Notes: generated from the sequence alone by a model not told the origin. A DNA stretch of 64,000 nt from Dokdonella sp. (GCA_019634795.1 JAHCAR010000009.1:1-64000); one strand, 5' to 3'; positions 46,193 to 55,153 are shown, counted from the first letter of the stretch. Translations and numbers: made by a program.

Positions 46193-46825
46193 ATGCTGAA
46201 AGTCCTGGTGGCGAGTTCCAAGGGCGGCTGTGGCAAGTCCACGATCGCCTCGAACCTGGCGGCGCATGCCGCGCTCAAGGGCAAGGCGACCGTTCTCGCC
46301 GATGCCGACCGGCAAGCCTCGAGCAGTCGCTGGTGCGAAAAGCGCGCCTCCCTCGAATCGGCGGTGCTGCCGGTCGACGCCACGCGCAAGGGCTGGCAGC
46401 AGCGCATTCCCGATGACGCCGAGCGCGTCATCATCGATTCGGGGGCCGGCATCCGGGCCAGCGAAATTGCCGAATTCCTCGACGACGTCGACGCCATCGT
46501 CGTTCCGGTGCTGCCTTCGGTGATCGACCTCGAGGCGAGCGCGCCCTTCCTGGCCGATCTGGCTGCCTTGCCGCGCATCAAGAAGGGCAAGGTTGCGGTC
46601 GGCCTGGTCGCCAACCGGACCAAGCCATGGACCAACGCGACCCAGTTGGCCCTCGGCGAGATCAAGGGGTTCCCGTTTCCACTGGTGGCCCAGTTGCGCG
46701 ACACCCAGGCCTATTCGTTGCTGAACGGCCTCGGCAAGAGCATCTTCGACTACCACTCCGAAATCGTGCGCTCGCACCAGGAAGACTGGGACAAGCTGCT
46801 GCGTTGGCTGAAGAAGCAGGGCTGA
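46193..46825 (+). CDS. ParA/MinD-family ATPase, orphan
   Basis: 210 residues from ATG 46193 (GGAGG 5 bases upstream). Deviant Walker A SKGGCGKST (residues 9-17), the A' motif region VLADADRQASSSRW and a Walker B-like VIIDSGAG. It is shorter than chromosomal ParA (about 260) and has no DNA-binding extension. It resembles the small ParA-like proteins that position cargo such as plasmids or chemoreceptors. No ParB-like partner follows; the next gene is sixA. Its cargo is unknown. Confidence 0.85.
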   Translation: MLKVLVASSKGGCGKSTIASNLAAHAALKGKATVLADADRQASSSRWCEKRASLESAVLPVDATRKGWQQRIPDDAERVIIDSGAGIRASEIAEFLDDVDAIVVPVLPSVIDLEASAPFLADLAALPRIKKGKVAVGLVANRTKPWTNATQLALGEIKGFPFPLVAQLRDTQAYSLLNGLGKSIFDYHSEIVRSHQEDWDKLLRWLKKQG

Positions 46826-46889
46826 ACGCCGCGGTTTGGGAAATCCGGCGGCGTTGCGGCATGATGCAGGTTCCAGCCAAGGAGTCGCC

Positions 46890-47375
46890 ATGTCGGTTCG
46901 TCAGATCATCCTGTTGCGACACGCCCACGCGGAACCTCCGGCCGACGGGCAGACCGACGAATCGCGGCCATTGACCGGCGGTGGTGTCCGTGAAGCCGAG
47001 ATGGCCGCGGCCTGGCTCAAGGCGCACGGTGCGGAACCCGACGTCGTGCTGCTTTCGCCGTCGACGCGCACCCGCGAAACCGCATCGCGGGTGCTCGCCG
47101 AGTTCGGTACTGGGGTCGAGTCGCTGGTTGATGAACGTATCTACGAAGCGACGCCGGCGGCCCTGATCCAGGTCCTCGAGGAACACGACGACGCCGACTG
47201 CGTGTTGCTGGTCGGCCACAACCCCGGGCTCGAGACCCTGGTCGCCCTGCTCACCGATGGCACCTCCGACCATGGCCGCGGCATGCCGCCCGGGGCCATC
47301 GCCTGGCTGCATCTCGATGGTGACGCCGCGATCGAGCCCGGTGCCGCCAGCCTTCGCCATTTCTGGTGGCCCTGA
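46890..47375 (+). CDS. sixA: SixA-type phosphohistidine phosphatase
   Basis: 161 residues, AAGGAG before ATG. Histidine-phosphatase motif LLRHAHA with the nucleophile H11, and the second histidine in VGHNPG (H110). R60/R62 lie in the SPSTRTRET segment. The small size and lack of an extended lid place it with SixA, which removes phosphate from histidine of phosphotransfer proteins (for example ArcB or PTS-Ntr). It is in a run of plus-strand genes with ParA and YceI. Confidence 0.85.
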   Translation: MSVRQIILLRHAHAEPPADGQTDESRPLTGGGVREAEMAAAWLKAHGAEPDVVLLSPSTRTRETASRVLAEFGTGVESLVDERIYEATPAALIQVLEEHDDADCVLLVGHNPGLETLVALLTDGTSDHGRGMPPGAIAWLHLDGDAAIEPGAASLRHFWWP

Positions 47376-47385
47376 TCGGCAGGTC

Positions 47386-47988
47386 ATGGTGACAACACTG
47401 TTTTTCCCGGGTTGCCTGAGTGCAATGATGGCGCTCGCGGCGGCCGTCCCCGGCGCCGAGCTGCCGCGCATCGAGACCCTGCAATTCGACAGCGAACGCT
47501 CCAGTGCGCAGTTCAGCGTCAAGGTCTTCTGGATGATTCCGGTCGATGGCCAGTTCGGCCAAGTGCGCGGCGACGTCGTGGTCGATCATTTCCGCAGCCA
47601 GGCCCGCGTCGATGCGCGGATCGATGCCAACGGCGTCTCGATGCGCCGCAGCGCCTACGAGAGCTGGGTCAAGTCGGCCGAGTTCTTCGATGTCGAGCAC
47701 TATCCCGAAATCCGCTTCCACTCCGATTCGTTTCCGATCGCCCGCCTGCATGGCGGCGGCGACCTGCCCGGCGTGCTGACCATGCGCGGCATCGAGAAGC
47801 CGGTGCTGTTCCAGGTCAAGCCCTCGGCCTGCGAGCGCCCCGCGATCGACTGCGACGTGGAGGCCGAAGGCACGGTCCGGCGCAGCGAATTCGGCATGAC
47901 CACCCGGCGCGCCTCGCTGTCGGACAAGGTCGAGCTGAGCTTCAGTGTCCGCATCGTGGCGCCCGACCCGCGCCCCCTGAACCGATGA
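47386..47988 (+). CDS. Exported YceI-family protein
   Basis: 200 residues from ATG 47386 (a later ATG at 47425 is possible). A hydrophobic signal (LFFPGCLSAMMALAAAVPGA) precedes a lipocalin-like YceI domain: FDSERSSAQFSVKVFWMIPV, GQFGQVRGDVVVD, ARIDANGVSMR, DVEHYPEIRFHSDSFPIA, GVLTMRGIEKPV and a final SFSVRIVAPD. YceI proteins bind isoprenoid chains in a beta-barrel pocket. It follows sixA by 10 bases and precedes the phospholipase D gene by 13. Confidence 0.88.
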   Translation: MVTTLFFPGCLSAMMALAAAVPGAELPRIETLQFDSERSSAQFSVKVFWMIPVDGQFGQVRGDVVVDHFRSQARVDARIDANGVSMRRSAYESWVKSAEFFDVEHYPEIRFHSDSFPIARLHGGGDLPGVLTMRGIEKPVLFQVKPSACERPAIDCDVEAEGTVRRSEFGMTTRRASLSDKVELSFSVRIVAPDPRPLNR

Positions 47989-48001
47989 CGCGCCGGTCCG
48001 A

Positions 48002-49825
48002 ATGAGCAAGCGCATCCGCCTCGCGCGTCGGCTTGTGCTGGCGCTGTGCCTGATCCTGCTCGCCGGCTGCGGGGTCAATCGCCAGCTTGCGCGCCAGGCC
48101 GACCGCATCGTTGCGAGCGCACAGCCACAGGCCCTGACCTGCGCGCGCAGCGACCACTGCGCGATCGACACGCCGTTCCGGCGCCTGGCCGAAGCCTCGC
48201 GATCGGGCAGCACGCCCGAGCGACCGCTGCATTATGTGAACGTGCTCGAGCAGGGCGAGGATTCGTTGTTGCTGCGCGTGCATCTGATCCGCGCGGCACG
48301 GCGCAGTATCGACATCCAGACCTTCATCTGGGTCAACGACGATGCCGGGCGCCTGATCCTCGACGAGCTGCTGGCCGCGGCGCGACGGGGCGTGCACGTG
48401 CGCGTGCTCGCCGACCAGCTGTTTTCGCTCGAGGACACCGAGCTGCTGGCCCGACTCGCCGTGATCCATCGCAATTTCGAGGTGCGCATCTACAACCCGA
48501 CCTTCCACAAGGCCGTGACCCAGCCGCTCGAATTCGCGGCCAGCATCGTCTGCTGCTTCACCCGCTTCAACCAGCGCATGCACAACAAGCTGTTCCTGGT
48601 CGACGGCGAGTTCGGCATCGCCGGCGGGCGCAATTACGAGAACCGCTACTTCGACTGGGACCACGAGTTCGACTACCGCGATCGCGACGTGCTGGTCACG
48701 GGTATCGAGGCAGGGCGCGAAATGCAGGCCTCGTTCGATACCTTCTGGACCTACAAGCGGGCCGCACCGCTGACTCGGCTGAATGACGTCAACCGGCGCC
48801 TGGTCGCCGGGGACGGCGAGAAGCTGCCCCTGCCCGAGGCCGAACGCTCGGTCGATCCGATGCGCGTCGGCGCCCTTCTCGCGCACGCGGGCAACCCGGC
48901 CGAGATCAGGCGCCGCTTCGTCGAGGAGGCCTTGCCGGTCGGTCAGGTCGACTACTTCTCCGACCAGCCGAACAAGCAGGAGCGCGACGCCGACAGCAAC
49001 CAGCAGCTCGGCGAGCGCATTGCCAGCCTGATCTCCGCTGCGCAGTCACGAATCATCCTGCAGACGCCCTACCTCGTCATCAGCAAGCCGGCCCGCCGCG
49101 TGTTTCGCCAGCTGCGCGACCGCGAGCAGTCGCCCGACATCATCGTTTCGACCAACTCACTGGCCGCGACCGATGCGTTCTATGTCTACGCCCTGTCGCA
49201 CAAATGGAAGAAGCGCTATCTCAAGCTCGGCTTCCGCATCTACGAATTCAAGCCGTTCCCGGGCGATGCCGAGGCCCTGTTCGCCGACTATGCCTTGCTC
49301 AGCGGCGACGGCGACGGCAACGGCTACCAGCGCTACGGCAAGGCGCCATTGACCTCGCACGGGGTGCGCGTCGGCATGCATGCCAAGTCGATCGTGATCG
49401 ACGATCACCTGACCATGATCGGATCGCACAATTTCGATCCACGTTCCGACAACTACAATACCGAGTCGGGCTTCATCATCGACGACAAGGCCGTTGCCGA
49501 TGCGGTCGGCTCGGCGATTCTGCGCGACATCGAACCGCAGAACTCCTGGACCATTGCCAGGCGTCCACGCACCAACCTGCTCCACCGCATCAATAACGCC
49601 ATCGCCGATTTCTCGGCCGCGCTGCCGCTGTTCGATTTCTGGCCGTTCCGCTACGCCACGAGCTACGAGCTCAATCCGGGTTGCGCGCCGCTGCCGCAAT
49701 ACGATCCGCACTTTTACGATTGCTACACGGCCGTTGGCGACTTTCCCGAAGTCGATCTGCCCCTGAAGACCATCTATACGCGCATCGTTACCGCCTTCGG
49801 CGCCAGCGCGGTGGGCATTTTGTAG
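48002..49825 (+). CDS. Phospholipase D family lipoprotein (cardiolipin synthase C-like)
   Basis: 607 residues. The signal with LILLAGC lipobox makes it a predicted lipoprotein. Two HKD motifs are intact: HNKLFLVDGEFGIAGGRN (H194) and HAKSIVIDDHLTMIGSHN (H460). The length and double HKD layout match the ClsC/YmdC type, which exchanges head groups between phospholipids to make cardiolipin, and related phospholipase D enzymes. A C-terminal segment of about 110 residues after the second motif has an N.PDEx-like tail as in YmdC. Confidence 0.88.
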   Translation: MSKRIRLARRLVLALCLILLAGCGVNRQLARQADRIVASAQPQALTCARSDHCAIDTPFRRLAEASRSGSTPERPLHYVNVLEQGEDSLLLRVHLIRAARRSIDIQTFIWVNDDAGRLILDELLAAARRGVHVRVLADQLFSLEDTELLARLAVIHRNFEVRIYNPTFHKAVTQPLEFAASIVCCFTRFNQRMHNKLFLVDGEFGIAGGRNYENRYFDWDHEFDYRDRDVLVTGIEAGREMQASFDTFWTYKRAAPLTRLNDVNRRLVAGDGEKLPLPEAERSVDPMRVGALLAHAGNPAEIRRRFVEEALPVGQVDYFSDQPNKQERDADSNQQLGERIASLISAAQSRIILQTPYLVISKPARRVFRQLRDREQSPDIIVSTNSLAATDAFYVYALSHKWKKRYLKLGFRIYEFKPFPGDAEALFADYALLSGDGDGNGYQRYGKAPLTSHGVRVGMHAKSIVIDDHLTMIGSHNFDPRSDNYNTESGFIIDDKAVADAVGSAILRDIEPQNSWTIARRPRTNLLHRINNAIADFSAALPLFDFWPFRYATSYELNPGCAPLPQYDPHFYDCYTAVGDFPEVDLPLKTIYTRIVTAFGASAVGIL

Positions 49826-49927
49826 GCAAAGGCGGCGATCCGGACCGTTTCCGGGCCGCGCGCCGATTGACGCGCCCGAATGCGCCGTCTAGTCTCAGCG
49901 CTGGTATTTTCCCCCGGAGTGGCACCC

Positions 49928-50503
49928 ATGTCCCTGGACATCACGATTCAACTCGGCGACGAAGACCTCGACCACTTTGTCGAGGCCATGCAGCGTGCCC
50001 AGGTCAAGGCGGCCGGCCTCAGCGCACAGCAGATCGTCGATGCGGCATCGAAGCTGCTGGTCGACGTCCCGACCACCAAGGTTCCCGATTTCATCAAGGA
50101 CCGCCTCGACAAGCTCGACCAGATGCTGCAGCTGGTCGTCGACGAAGGTTATGGCCTGCCCGACGAGGACCGCAAGCGCGTGCTTTCCTGCCTGGCCTAT
50201 TTTGCCGATCCGCAGGACATCATCCCGGACAACGTGCCGGTGATCGGTTTCCTCGACGACGCCATCATGATCGAGCTGTGCGTGCGCGAGCTGAAGCCCG
50301 AGATCGAATCCTACGGCGATTTCGTGCTCTACCGGAACCAGGAAGCGGCCCGTCGCGGCGTGGATCCGGCGACCCTGAAGACCCAGCGCGTGGACTGGCT
50401 CGAAACGCGCCGCCTCGAAGCGCATGAAGCGATGCGCAGTCGCCGCCGCGAAGGCTACGGCAGCGGCAGCAGCTGGGCGCCGACCCTGTTCAGGACGCGC
50501 TGA
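49928..50503 (+). CDS. DUF1232 (YkvA-like) protein
   Basis: 191 residues from ATG 49928 (GGAG 8 bases upstream). The C-terminal half has the YkvA/DUF1232 core: LSCLAYFADPQDIIPDNVPV and IGFLDDAIMIELCVREL, where the PxDxIPDxxPxxGxxDD motif is diagnostic. The N-terminal half (TIQLGDEDLDHFVEAMQRAQ) is a helical extension. Function unknown. It ends the plus-strand run and is followed by a bidirectional terminator. Confidence 0.82.
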   Translation: MSLDITIQLGDEDLDHFVEAMQRAQVKAAGLSAQQIVDAASKLLVDVPTTKVPDFIKDRLDKLDQMLQLVVDEGYGLPDEDRKRVLSCLAYFADPQDIIPDNVPVIGFLDDAIMIELCVRELKPEIESYGDFVLYRNQEAARRGVDPATLKTQRVDWLETRRLEAHEAMRSRRREGYGSGSSWAPTLFRTR

Positions 50504-50532
50504 TCGCGTCGATTCCGCTTCTCCCGCAACAA

Positions 50533-50564
50533 CGAAAAAGGCAGCCCTCGGGCTGCCTTTTTCG
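50533..50564. terminator. Bidirectional intrinsic terminator
   Basis: AAAAAGGCAGCCC and GGGCTGCCTTTTT (50535-50547 and 50550-50562) form a 13-bp stem with a 2-base centre, flanked by CG. Both strands end in a T-run. It lies between the convergent DUF1232 gene (stop 50503) and the RDD protein gene (stop 50582). Confidence 0.95.
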
Positions 50565-50581
50565 TGGGCCTGGTGGCGCGC

Positions 50582-52159
50582 TCAGTTGCAGTCGAACGGC
50601 AGCAGGTCGGCGGCCATGCTCGACTCGCAGCGCCAGTTTCCGCCGCCCTGGTAGGTCCACTCGATGCGCTCGATGCGCGCCGCGAACGGGATGTCGGACG
50701 AGGAAGACAGGCGCACCGTGACCGTGCACTCGGGCGAAATGCCGCCGAGCTGGATCGACTCGATCCAGGCATTGTTCGATGTGCGGTCCTCGGCCGGGCA
50801 GTCGCTGCCACTGTCGGCAATCGCGGCCACTTCGGTCTGCGCTGCGGTCGCGTCCATGAACACCGAGGTCAGGCCGGCGCGCACGGCCTCGCGTTCCGCC
50901 TCGTCGACGCCGGAGCTGCTGCTGGACATGCTCGAAGAATCGGACATGCCCATGTCCGGCATCTGGGTGTCGGACATGTCCACGCCCCGCGAACCCATCC
51001 CGATCAGTTGGCTCATCATGTAGCCCCAGCTTGCAAACATGATGAGGGTTGCGAGGATTGGCAGCGAGTTGAGCACCCAACCGTACCACGGCATCTTCGG
51101 GCGCACGGTCGGCATCGGCCGACCCGGCTCGACTCCGCGGAAGACGACGCAGGTGGTGGCCATCATGTCGTGCAGGGCCTGCTTGCGCCCGGTCCAGCCG
51201 GCCAGCATCCAGCCGATGCCGAGCGGAATGATTCCGGTGACGATCTTGCCGAAGAAGCGCCCGGTGGCGCGGCCGAAGGTGATGCGCTCGCCACTGATGT
51301 TGGTTACCTTGATCCCCATGATCCGCTTGCCCGGCGTGGCCTGGTTGGCGCCGCTCTCGAATTTCGCGAAGTACAGCCAGGAACCGACAATGGCGCCGAC
51401 ATAGGCGAGGAAATAGAACAGCAGGATCATGCCGCCCGGACTCTCACCCGACATCGCGGCGCGGAAGCTCAGGTAGGCGAGCAGGCCGAAGACGATCAGG
51501 AACGGAATCATGAGAATGAGCGAATCGAGGCTGTACGCGGCGAAGCGCCGCCAGAAACCGGCATGCACGATGCCACCCTCGGGCAGCATGGCGCCGGCCG
51601 CCATGGCCGGACCGGCAGGGGCCGCCGGCGTGGGTGCGGGTGCGGCGGCGGACATGCGCATTTCAGGCGTGGCGGCCGGGGTGGACGCCGATCGCGCCGG
51701 GGCCATTTCCGGGCTCAGGGTATTGAAGGCGACGGTGGCCTGCTGGTCGACCTCGGTAGCAGGCGTAACCGGCACCAGGAACGGGCGCCAGTCCGAGCTG
51801 CCGACCACGGCGATGCTGATGCTCGACGGCCACGCGCCGCTGCGCACGCGCTCCTCGACATAGGCGTGCGGCACTGGACCACGCGGCGTGCCGTCGACGA
51901 GCACGAAGACGTTTTCGCCCTCGGCCATGGACTGCAGCTCGGTCACCGCACCGACGGCGGCGGCGCCGTCCTGCAGGTTGCGCAGCTTGGCCAGGTCCTC
52001 GCTTTCCTTGATCGAAATCGGCGCCCTGGTCAGCAATTCCGCCTTGAGCCGCTCGGGCTCCATGCGGAAATACGCAGCCAGCGCCGGCCAGACTTTGGCC
52101 GCTTCGAATCCCGGCAATACGTCCCCGGTCAGGACCAAGGCATGCTTGATGGGTTCCAT
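50582..52159 (-). CDS. Multidomain membrane protein: N-domain, GYF-like, RDD, pilin-like C-terminus (paralogue A)
   Basis: 525 residues. Residues 5-80 form a small domain (KHALVLTGDVLPGFEAAKVW, ISIKESEDLAKL) shared with paralogue B. Residues 85-127 are GYF_2-like (DGTPRGPVPHAYVEERVRSG, SSDWRPF). A Pro/Ala linker follows, then an RDD domain (198-342) with AGFWRRFAAYSLDSLILMIP, WLYFAKFESGANQATPGKRI and RKQALHDMMA. A further hydrophobic segment at 361-385, a Ser/Met/Asp-rich stretch, and a C-terminal part that resembles a type IV pilin globular domain: two cysteine pairs, GGGNWRCESSMAADLLPFDC at the end. It starts about 136 bases downstream of paralogue B's stop on the same strand. Confidence 0.75.
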   Translation of the reverse strand: MEPIKHALVLTGDVLPGFEAAKVWPALAAYFRMEPERLKAELLTRAPISIKESEDLAKLRNLQDGAAAVGAVTELQSMAEGENVFVLVDGTPRGPVPHAYVEERVRSGAWPSSISIAVVGSSDWRPFLVPVTPATEVDQQATVAFNTLSPEMAPARSASTPAATPEMRMSAAAPAPTPAAPAGPAMAAGAMLPEGGIVHAGFWRRFAAYSLDSLILMIPFLIVFGLLAYLSFRAAMSGESPGGMILLFYFLAYVGAIVGSWLYFAKFESGANQATPGKRIMGIKVTNISGERITFGRATGRFFGKIVTGIIPLGIGWMLAGWTGRKQALHDMMATTCVVFRGVEPGRPMPTVRPKMPWYGWVLNSLPILATLIMFASWGYMMSQLIGMGSRGVDMSDTQMPDMGMSDSSSMSSSSSGVDEAEREAVRAGLTSVFMDATAAQTEVAAIADSGSDCPAEDRTSNNAWIESIQLGGISPECTVTVRLSSSSDIPFAARIERIEWTYQGGGNWRCESSMAADLLPFDCN

Positions 52160-52295
52160 CGTTCCCTTCCCCGTTTGAAGTCAGTTCGTGGTCAAAGGCA
52201 TCGAGCGCACTCGCTGCCCGGCTGTCTGCCCAGTATCGCCGGCAGCCTGCGGATATGCACGCACCGCAAGTGGCCGACGTGCGCTTTGGCGCCGG

Positions 52296-53642
52296 TCAGC
52301 GACATTCGGCCGGCAGGTACTTTGAAGCAATCGGCGACGAGCAGGTCCAGTTGCCGTCCGCGGCGTAGGCCAGTTCCACTGGCTGCGCGCGCACGTTGGC
52401 CGGCACCTCGCTGTCGCTGGCAAAGGTCAGGGTGATCACGCAGTTCGGCGCGGTTCCGGCGAAGCTGATCGATTCGACCATGGCATTGCCGCCCGGTCGC
52501 ACGTCGTTGGGACATCCGCCGCCAGCGGCGAGCGCCTCGATGACCTCGGCCTTGGCCGACGGAATCTCGATCATGGCCGTCGCCGTCTTTGCGCGAATCA
52601 CATAGTCGTTGTAGGCCGGAATCGCGATTGCCGCGAGGATCGCGATCGGGAAGATCGCCAGCAGCAGGCAATTGGCAGCCCAGCCGTACCACGGCATCGG
52701 CGGCCGCACGGTCGGCAGCTCCTCACCGGGCCTGACCGTATCGAAGACCACGCAGGTATCGGCGATCAGGTCGTGCAGGGCCTGCTTGCGTTCGGTCCAG
52801 CCGGCCAGCGCATAGCCGATGTACAGCGTGATGTAGGAAACGGCGCCGGCAAAATAACGTCCGCTGGCCTGGCCGAAGCCGAGGCGTTGGCCCTTGCCAT
52901 CGGTGACGATCAGGCCCATCGCGCGCTTGCCGAGTGTGGCCTGCGACTGCGAACTTTCCATCAGCGCGAAGTAGAGCCAGCGTCCGACGAAATAGAGGAG
53001 GATGCCGAGGATAGGTATCAGCATCAGGATCAGGCCCGGCACGAACAGGACCAGGCCGTCGATCAGGTAGGCCGCGCAGCGACGCCAGAAGCCGGCATGG
53101 ATCGCCGCGCCGGCGGGCAGCACCCTTGGCACATTGAGGCGTCCGGCGACGCTGTCGGCGACGCGCGCGATCTTCGCGGCGACCGTATCGGCTTCGTCGA
53201 CCGTGGCGTCCGGCGCCGCCGCCGGCGTTGCCGGCGCCACGGCCACCGACGCGGGTTCCGCATCAAAGGGGCGCCAGTCGGTGGTGCCGACCGCCGCAAC
53301 GCGGGTATTGGCCGGCCAGGCGCCACTGCGCACGCGCTGTTCGATGAAGCTGCGTGGCAACGGCCCGCGCGGCACATTGTCGATCAGCGCGAAGCAGCTC
53401 TTTCCGCTCAACGCATGGATCTCGCTCGCCACACCGAGTGCGCCCAACGACTGCCTGCGCTTTTCGAGATCGCCGAGGTCTTCCGATTCCTTGATCGTCA
53501 TCGGTACGCGCGCGAGCACGTCGGATTTCAAGCGCGCGTCGTCGATACGGAAAAACTTCGCGACCTCGGGCCAGGCGCGGGCGGCGTCGCTTCCCGGCAG
53601 CAACTCGCCGGTCAGGACCAAGGCATGCTTGCGGTTTTCCAT
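52296..53642 (-). CDS. Multidomain membrane protein: N-domain, GYF-like, RDD, full type IV pilin-like C-terminus (paralogue B)
   Basis: 448 residues from ATG 53642 (GGGGGAGGGG upstream). Layout: N-domain 1-80 (KHALVLTGELLPGSDAARAW, IKESEDLGDLEKR), GYF_2-like 86-126 (NVPRGPLPRSFIEQRVRSGA, TDWRPF), linker, RDD 182-300 (AGFWRRCAAYLIDGLVLFVP, SQATLGKRAMGL, RKQALHDLIA). Residues 334-350 (AILAAIAIPAYNDYVIR) are the C-terminal two thirds of the type IV pilin alpha-1 helix, and 353-448 read like the pilin globular domain, ending GNWTCSSPIASKYLPAEC, very close to pilin D-regions. The prepilin cleavage motif (GFTxxE) is missing; in its place is the end of the RDD part. Function unknown. Confidence 0.8.
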   Translation of the reverse strand: MENRKHALVLTGELLPGSDAARAWPEVAKFFRIDDARLKSDVLARVPMTIKESEDLGDLEKRRQSLGALGVASEIHALSGKSCFALIDNVPRGPLPRSFIEQRVRSGAWPANTRVAAVGTTDWRPFDAEPASVAVAPATPAAAPDATVDEADTVAAKIARVADSVAGRLNVPRVLPAGAAIHAGFWRRCAAYLIDGLVLFVPGLILMLIPILGILLYFVGRWLYFALMESSQSQATLGKRAMGLIVTDGKGQRLGFGQASGRYFAGAVSYITLYIGYALAGWTERKQALHDLIADTCVVFDTVRPGEELPTVRPPMPWYGWAANCLLLAIFPIAILAAIAIPAYNDYVIRAKTATAMIEIPSAKAEVIEALAAGGGCPNDVRPGGNAMVESISFAGTAPNCVITLTFASDSEVPANVRAQPVELAYAADGNWTCSSPIASKYLPAECR

Positions 53643-53713
53643 ATTCCCCTCCCCCTGTTGTTGCTTCCCTGGTTTGCCACTCGTCGCGGGTGTACGCCGG
53701 CAACCGTACCTGG

Positions 53714-54994
53714 CTAGCGCTCCAGTATCGCGGTCACGCCCATGCCGCCGGCGGTGCAGATCGAGATCAGCCCGCGCCCGGAACCCTTTTGCTCGAGCAG
53801 CTTTGCCAGCGTGGCGACGATGCGCGCACCGGTGGCGGCGAACGGATGGCCGAGCGCAAGGCTCGAACCGTTCACGTTCATCTTGGCCGGATCGATCGAG
53901 CCGAGCGCCTTCTTGCGACCGAGCCGATTCTTGCAATAGTCCTCGGACTCCCATGCCCGCAAGGTGCACAGGACCTGCGCGGCAAACGCCTCGTGGATCT
54001 CGTAGAAGTCGAAATCCTGCAGGCTGATGCCGGCGGCATCGAGCATGCGTGGCACTGCCACGGTGGGCGCCATCAGCAGGCCTTCGCCGTGCACGAAGTC
54101 GACCGCGGCCACTTCCGAATGGGTGATCCAGGCCTGAACCTGCAGGCCACGCTCCTTGGCCCATGCCTCGCTGCCGAGCAGCACCGCCGAGGCGCCATCG
54201 CTGAGCGGCGTCGAGTTGCCGGCGGTCAGGGTGCCGTGCCCCGAGCTGCGATCGAAGGCGGGCTTCAGGCTGGCCAGTTTCTCGAGGGTCGTGTCGGGAC
54301 GCAGGATGTTGTCGCGCTCAAGGCCGCGGAACGGCACGACGAGGTCCTTGAAGAAGCCGCGCTCGTAGGCGGCGGCCGCCTTCTGGTGGCTTTCCCAGGC
54401 CAGTTTGTCCTGGTCCTCGCGCGAAATCTTCCATTCACGCGCCATCAGCTCGCAGTGCTCGCCCATCGACTTGCCGGTGCGCGGCTCGGCTACGCCGGGG
54501 AAGGAGGGCGCCAGTTCGCCGAAGGAAAAACCCCTGAGCGCGGCCTTGACCTTGTCGACCGGCTTCTTGGCCCGGTTGACCGCGAGCAGGCGTTGCTGCA
54601 GGGCACGGCCATAGACGATCGGCACATCGCTGGTGGTATCGCTGCCGCCGCCGATGCCGGCTTCGATCTGGCCGCAGGCGATCTTGTTGGCGATCAGGAT
54701 CGCATTGTCGAGCCCGGTGCCGCAGGCGCGCGCGGTGGTGATGCCCGGCGTGGTCGGCGCGAGGCCCGAGGAAAGCGTCGCCTCGCGAGCGAGGTTCCAC
54801 TCCGAGGCATGCTTGATGACCGCGCCGAAAGCGACCTCGCCGAGTTCGACTCCATGCAGTCCGTAGCGTTCGACCAGCGAGCCCAGGGTCTTTACCGACA
54901 TGCCGAAATTGCCGATGTCGGCATAGGCGGTATTGTTGCGACAAAACGGAATGCGCACGCCACCGATCACACCGACTCGCTTGATCGCAGTCAC
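53714..54994 (-). CDS. Acetyl-CoA C-acyltransferase (thiolase, FadI-like)
   Basis: 426 residues from GTG 54994 (GAGG 6 bases upstream; TTG 55039 is an upstream alternative). Thiolase catalytic residues: acyl-accepting cysteine in ARACGTGLDN, histidines in YEIHEAFAAQV and ALGHPFAATG, and the second cysteine in ICTAGGMG. The sequence is of the FadI/AtoB-like branch used in beta-oxidation or in biosynthetic condensation. No hydratase/dehydrogenase (FadJ) partner is adjacent; the acyl-CoA synthetase of this window is 50 kb away. Confidence 0.9.
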   Translation of the reverse strand: MTAIKRVGVIGGVRIPFCRNNTAYADIGNFGMSVKTLGSLVERYGLHGVELGEVAFGAVIKHASEWNLAREATLSSGLAPTTPGITTARACGTGLDNAILIANKIACGQIEAGIGGGSDTTSDVPIVYGRALQQRLLAVNRAKKPVDKVKAALRGFSFGELAPSFPGVAEPRTGKSMGEHCELMAREWKISREDQDKLAWESHQKAAAAYERGFFKDLVVPFRGLERDNILRPDTTLEKLASLKPAFDRSSGHGTLTAGNSTPLSDGASAVLLGSEAWAKERGLQVQAWITHSEVAAVDFVHGEGLLMAPTVAVPRMLDAAGISLQDFDFYEIHEAFAAQVLCTLRAWESEDYCKNRLGRKKALGSIDPAKMNVNGSSLALGHPFAATGARIVATLAKLLEQKGSGRGLISICTAGGMGVTAILER

Positions 54995-55153
54995 GTCGAA
55001 CCTCGCCTCAGGAAGCTGAAATCGGACTCTATTATGCAACGGCAGCGCCGCGGGTGCTTCATGGGAGGCTCTCGCGCTGTGCCCGGCTGCACGAATCGCC
55101 GGCGGACCTGTCCCCGTCCAGCGGCGCTCTCTTGCCCCTTTCGCCGAGAGGCT

